Source: Paramecium sonneborni
Lineage: Eukaryota; Ciliophora; Oligohymenophorea; Peniculida; Parameciidae
Assembly: GCA_905182985.1 (NCBI GenBank)
Contig: CAJJDN010000106.1
Span: 154,607 to 218,606, forward strand
Length of the DNA stretch: 64,000 nucleotides
Direction of reading: 5' to 3'
Within the stretch, counting starts at the first letter, position 1. Each line of letters opens with the position of its first letter. Positions 59,726 to 64,000 of the stretch are shown one piece after another. The position numbers were made by a program, and so were the translations under genes. The notes beneath the pieces were generated by a model, which was given only the letters and a program-made list of their open reading frames with translations, was not told the origin of the DNA and did not search any database.

Positions 59726-60247
59726 ATGCAAGTCAAACACTACAGGTTAATATCAGAACTTTACACGCCTCAAAATAAGTCTTCATCTTCTGAAAACATT
59801 TTTAGAGTCAATAAAACTAATACTTCATAACCAAAATTATCAACTTTAATTCCTTCTAGAGCAACACTCACTACAGGTTAATCATTCACTACAAATGAAT
59901 CAGCCATTAAAATTTCAGCTATCATACCAAGAAATAATGATGAAAGACCTTATAGCAGACTTACTACTGGATTTCAAAAGTATAGATCTTACTTAGATTG
60001 CAAAAGATTAACATCATAAACCAAATATATGTAAACTCTTGATGATTGGGAAATGAACACCATCGAAGAAATATAAATGAGAAGAACTTCCAATAAATAA
60101 ACTATTAATTGCAAATAATTATGTAATAACAACATTGAAAATAAAATGCATTTTACATCATAAAAAAAACTCAAAAAAAATACTATGTAAAAAGTGATTA
60201 TTATCAATCATTAAGGAAAACCTAAAATCTATTATTATATGGAATGA
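59726..60247 (+). CDS. hypothetical polar protein
   Basis: An intron-less frame of 173 residues runs from ATG 59726 to TGA 60245-60247. The N-terminal two thirds are Ser/Thr/Asn-rich and probably disordered. A short possibly structured part contains M-Q-T-L-D-D-W-E-M-N-T-I-E-E-I. No signal peptide, membrane helix or known motif. It starts 59 nt from the divergent methyltransferase start. Confidence 0.65.
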
Positions 60248-60731
60248 TTTATATTAGATAATATGCTTTATAATTCCCTTATACTTATAAATATATAATA
60301 ATTTAACTCATGATATAATTTTCTAAATATTTTATCTCATTCTCATTTAGATTTAAAGGGATCCCTTAAATTACAATTATTCATTGATATAAATTGTTTT
60401 ATATTGGTATTTATAAAATTGAGATATTTTTTTAAAATCCAATATTAATATTATTAATAAAAAAATAATATTTTAAGTTATCCTAATAATATATTCTATA
60501 ATGCATGAATATGAGTAAAATAACTCTAAATCTATATTTATTGATCTATTGTTAAGAAATTTAAGAGATAATATAGATAGAGTTTTAATAATTTACAATT
60601 ATTATATGCTATTGCAATATATTTACTTATATCCTTTTATTATCTGATTAAATCTATATATATATAAAATGAGATGATTTGTTAGTAATAAGAAGGAACA
60701 ATCAAGAATTAAGATTGAAAAAAGTTTTAAT
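60248..60731. other. intergenic
   Basis: About 480 bp of AT-rich spacer with no protein-like frame or RNA gene that I can support. Confidence 0.5.
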
Positions 60732-60890
60732 ATGAGTAAAAAATAGTAGAAATATGTTTCTAACCTAGAATTGATACAAAAAAATATAAATGAATATAAG
60801 GTTTTAATAGTGATTTTTTCTTCTGTAGAACAATTAATACATGAAAAGAAAATATCTTATAATTTTATAATATATCTAATTAAAATGTGA
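60732..60890 (+). CDS. possible small protein (52 residues)
   Basis: An intron-less frame from ATG 60732-60734 to TGA 60888-60890 encodes M-S-K-K-Q-Q-K-Y-V-S then a mixed hydrophobic stretch (Y-K-V-L-I-V-I-F-S-S-V-E). It sits 38 nt before the mitochondrial carrier. Codon use is like its neighbours, but the length alone cannot prove it. Confidence 0.35.
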
Positions 60891-60928
60891 TTGATAATAT
60901 GACATATTAATGAATATTATTTATTTTA

Positions 60929-62011
60929 ATGAAATAAGGGGATCATTTAAGTTCAACTACAATTATTTTTTCATCAGGATTGGCTAGTGTGATAAGCACA
61001 ATAATTAGTAATCCATTTGAAGTTTTGAAAATAAGATTGTAAGTAGATAAGATGCATTGTCATGAACATTAACATCATCGTAATTCTCATCGAAGTAAAC
61101 CAAAATTTAAATACATTCACGAAATAGCCTTAACAGGACAATCAACAAGACATTAATTAAATCATTATGGTATGTTATCAAAATCGTTGAAATAATGGAA
61201 ACCACATAGAATGATTAATATGATTGGAAAATCTTAGACCACAAACCCCTTAATTAAAATTTATTAGAATTGTACTTGTATTACTACAAATTCTCTTGTA
61301 TAAGCATTTTAACATATATATACACATGAAGGAGCTTCAACTTTCTTTAATGGATGGAGATATGCTGTTTTATAAGCTGGAGCATCAAATATATGCTACT
61401 TTATGTTTTATGAAAGAACAAGGAAATTCTTGTAATAAATGGAATTACCATCAAGTCGATTGGTTGTTCCTTTATTAGCTAGTTCATTTAGTAGAGCATT
61501 GACAACAACAAGTAAGATATTAGTAGTATTTTATTTAGTAACATTTCCATTAGAATATTGGAAGGTATTATAGTCATCGACTGTAGGATATTCGAGATTG
61601 AAAAATGTTTAATTAGGGACTCAGCTTCATTCAGCTTATTTGATAACAATTTAAAGAGATATTTTATTTTCATGCATTTATTGGAGTCTTCTAGAAAATT
61701 TGAAAATAGAAATAGGAAAGATATTAATAGATTTGCCTAACGCTGTGAATCTATTATCAGCAATGTTAGCAAGTAGTGTTACAGCTACAATGACACTTCC
61801 TTTGGATGTAGTAAAGACAAGGAAATAAGTGAGTACTAGAAGTGATTTAGTATTAAATGGATAGATGGCTACAATGGAGATTTTGTAGAACATTTACAGT
61901 GAAGAAGGGTTGAAAGGATTATTTAAGGGATATTAACCCAGAATTGCTAAGGTTACTATGCATTCTGGTTTAGTATACATGATGTATGAGTACCTAAAAT
62001 AATTGTTTTGA
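60929..62011 (+). CDS. mitochondrial carrier, SLC25A39/A40 (Mtm1)-like
   Basis: One 27-nt intron (GTAAGATATT...TTTAG) gives exactly 351 residues. Three carrier signatures are visible: N-P-F-E-V-L-K-I-R-L-Q (residues ~26-36), F-P-L-E-Y-W-K in the second repeat and L-P-L-D-V-V-K-T-R-K-Q in the third. The first matrix loop is unusually long and His/Cys-rich (H-C-H-E-H-Q-H-H, later N-C-T-C). This fits the SLC25A39/SLC25A40/Mtm1 group, linked to mitochondrial glutathione import and metal handling. Other carriers have shorter loops. The protein should lie in the inner mitochondrial membrane with six helices. Confidence 0.85.
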
Positions 62012-62072
62012 TTTTTAATTACTATTTATACGTTGAGATTTTATATGTGTGTTATATATTATAAATAAATAC

Positions 62073-64000
62073 ATGAACAAAGAATTATAAAAGATGAATC
62101 TCTTACTTTCTGATATTGAGAAGATAAGCACTTTTCAAACCCTTTCATAATATGATTTAATGCTTAAAGCTTTTTAAACCTTAGAGATATTTATGAAAGA
62201 GACTTAAACAACAGAGGGTTCTTAATTTCTACCAGATTTAATCATTAAAAGTCTTTATCATATCATGAATCATAAGTAATATCCAGATTATATTCTAATT
62301 CATATTGAAAACTTAATCAAATCTATGCTTTCTTACATCTCTAAGAACATTTTTGATGATAAAATGAGCTATTTGTTTTATAAAATTATGGATCCATCTT
62401 CTATTATATATTAATATAATGCTTTATCAAATAATTGGCACGATGATGTAATTATCTATACTTTTATTATAGTTTATGGCTTATTCCTATAACAAAAATC
62501 CTGAATATAAATAATTCATTGATGATCTAAATGTTGGTTCTTATTTAGATTTTATACGTATATGTTAAACTACAAATAGAATGAATTGGAATAGAGGTAT
62601 GATCGAAGAAAAAAATGAAGAATTTGTTAAAGTAAGAAATTTAAACGAGCTTTAAAATTCCTAAATCTATAACATTAAAAGTGGTCATTTGATGCCTATT
62701 TTATCTCGTTCAGAGAATTTGAATTCAATGTTCACTTTATAGAATTAATAAGTTCTTTTAACAACTCTAAATGATAAATGGATTTTTAGTACTATTCTAG
62801 ATAGAAATGTAATTTCAGATGTTGAAAATATTATTACCTATACTATTAAATTTAATATATAATTAGAAAATGAAACTAAAAATTTTGATGAATAAATAAG
62901 TGCTTGTAGTCCTAGATTATCTCTATGTGGTAATCAAATCCCAAGAAAATTTAATTCAAATGAATAATTTGTTGATGATTCATATGATACACTTTATGAA
63001 TGTGATTATTAAAATAATAAGTTTTATGCTATTTTAAGACCTAGATATTCATAGAGCATGCTTTTAATTAAATTTATAAATTATTTTGGATCTATAGGAG
63101 GTTTCGAATAAATTCTAAAATTATAATCAGTTGATATTTTGGGAAATTATATACATGCAATAGGAAACATTCATGCCTAACTTTATAGATCATTTTGCCA
63201 AGAATATATTCCTAAATTATAAGGATTAAGATAAACTCTTCTTTAATCTGATGATTCAACATTACGTAGTATGGGTCAAGGTAAAATTAATATTATTTTA
63301 TATGCATTTAAATTATTATTGGATAGAATAATGAGTGAAGACTAAAGAAAAGAATGGATACAAAATCTTGGCTTAGAATTTGTAATAATATGTTTTAATT
63401 GTAAATTCTTAGATAAAAAAATTATTGGATTAAAACTTTTAACAGATATATTAAAATAGGCTTATTATGATTAATCTCATGGTTAAATTATATAATGGAT
63501 AGAGAAATAATAAATTTTGGAAAATCTATTTCATCATAATACTCACTTACAATTATTGGAAAGGACTAAAGATTTGATCAAAATCTATTTATCAATTGAT
63601 GGTGCTTTTAATTTTAATTATTTATCTATCGTTTGGAATCTCATGTAATCTAATGATAATGAATTAAGATCTATAATATTTAAATTATTTAATGATCTTG
63701 CTACAGTAATGTCAGATCAATAGGTTTATTATTTCCTTGAATAAATTCAAAAATTAGAATTAGATATAATTCTAATTGAACATGTTCAATTACTTTTTGA
63801 AATGCAGAAATAACGATTCAATTAAAAACTATTGAATAATTAAACTATGGAGATTTTATGGAATATTATTGAACATGCTGGATTACAATAAAAAACAAAA
63901 TTAGAAGATTAATCTAGAACTTATTTAATAGAATTAATAAAACTCCTTAATGTTAAAGATATTAAATTATAGATGATTTCGAAATTGATTGCAAATATAA
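62073..64000 (+). CDS. large helical protein, probably USP9X/USP34-type ubiquitin hydrolase N-terminal region (partial)
   Basis: The frame starts at ATG 62073-62075 (an in-frame ATG at 62094 is the alternative) and runs off the window, over 600 residues, with a 25-nt intron (GTAATTATCT...TTATAG). It is all-helical, with armadillo/HEAT-like repeats. Phrases such as L-D-K-K-I-I-G-L-K-L-L-T-D-I, I-Q-W-I-E-K-Q-Q-I-L-E-N-L-F and Y-L-S-I-V-W-N-L-M resemble the N-terminal part of USP9X/USP24/USP34 deubiquitinases. The catalytic Cys/His domain would lie beyond 64000, so the enzyme assignment is an inference. Confidence 0.65.

Overview
The window is ciliate macronuclear DNA, most likely from the genus Paramecium. 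It is very AT-rich and gene-dense. Long reading frames appear only if TAA and TAG are read as glutamine and TGA is the sole stop, as in the ciliate nuclear code. Almost every multi-exon gene is interrupted by introns of about 20-34 nt (GT...AG). Tetrahymena has the same code but much longer introns, so tiny introns point to Paramecium. Standard-code reading frames longer than about 60 codons are therefore mostly fragments or antisense shadows of larger genes. Amino-acid lengths below come from my hand-made exon joins. Where I state an exact length, the joined exons sum to a multiple of three.

Layout. 0-7.6 kb: two small minus-strand genes, a 5S rRNA gene with its own TATA-like box and T-run terminator, a two-domain cyclic-nucleotide-binding protein, eIF3b, a coiled-coil protein and two small membrane proteins. 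7.7-12.6 kb: dipeptidyl peptidase III and the exosome subunit Rrp4, the latter present twice because of an assembly join. 12.8-23.8 kb: a secreted protein, a SEC14-like lipid-transfer protein with a CAAX-like end, a large IQ-DH-PH-PX-FERM Rho exchange factor, a K+ channel with a cyclic-nucleotide domain, a secreted protein and a C2-domain membrane protein. 24.1-32.5 kb: a tandem CDGSH iron-sulfur protein, a Myb-type regulator with a polyglutamine tract written in TAA codons, and a secreted/surface protein of about 1,900 residues built of repeated beta-sandwich-like modules. 32.7-44.6 kb: coiled-coil, TRAPPC6/Trs33, ankyrin, STPGR-motif and AGC-kinase genes plus small unknowns. 45-51 kb: small unknowns, a one-finger zinc protein, two adjacent related genes, ribosomal protein uL13 and a CFAP97-like protein. 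51-64 kb: PhoD-like phosphatase, uS5, a myristoylation-motif AGC kinase, a cyclin, a METTL13-like methyltransferase, a mitochondrial carrier of SLC25A39/40 type and the 5' part of a USP9X/USP34-like protein.

Three single-N positions (11295, 53380, 57946) are each flanked by a direct repeat of 1.2-1.3 kb. The repeats are identical except for one synonymous difference I found in the second. These look like unmerged contig overlaps, so the duplicated Rrp4, PhoD, uS5, cyclin and methyltransferase copies are probably artefacts.

Genes are independently oriented, often 15-100 bp apart. No operon logic, CRISPR array or insertion sequence was seen. Functional themes are cilium and second-messenger signalling (cyclic nucleotide, Rho, lipid, AGC kinases), translation and RNA decay, and mitochondrial Fe-S or carrier functions.
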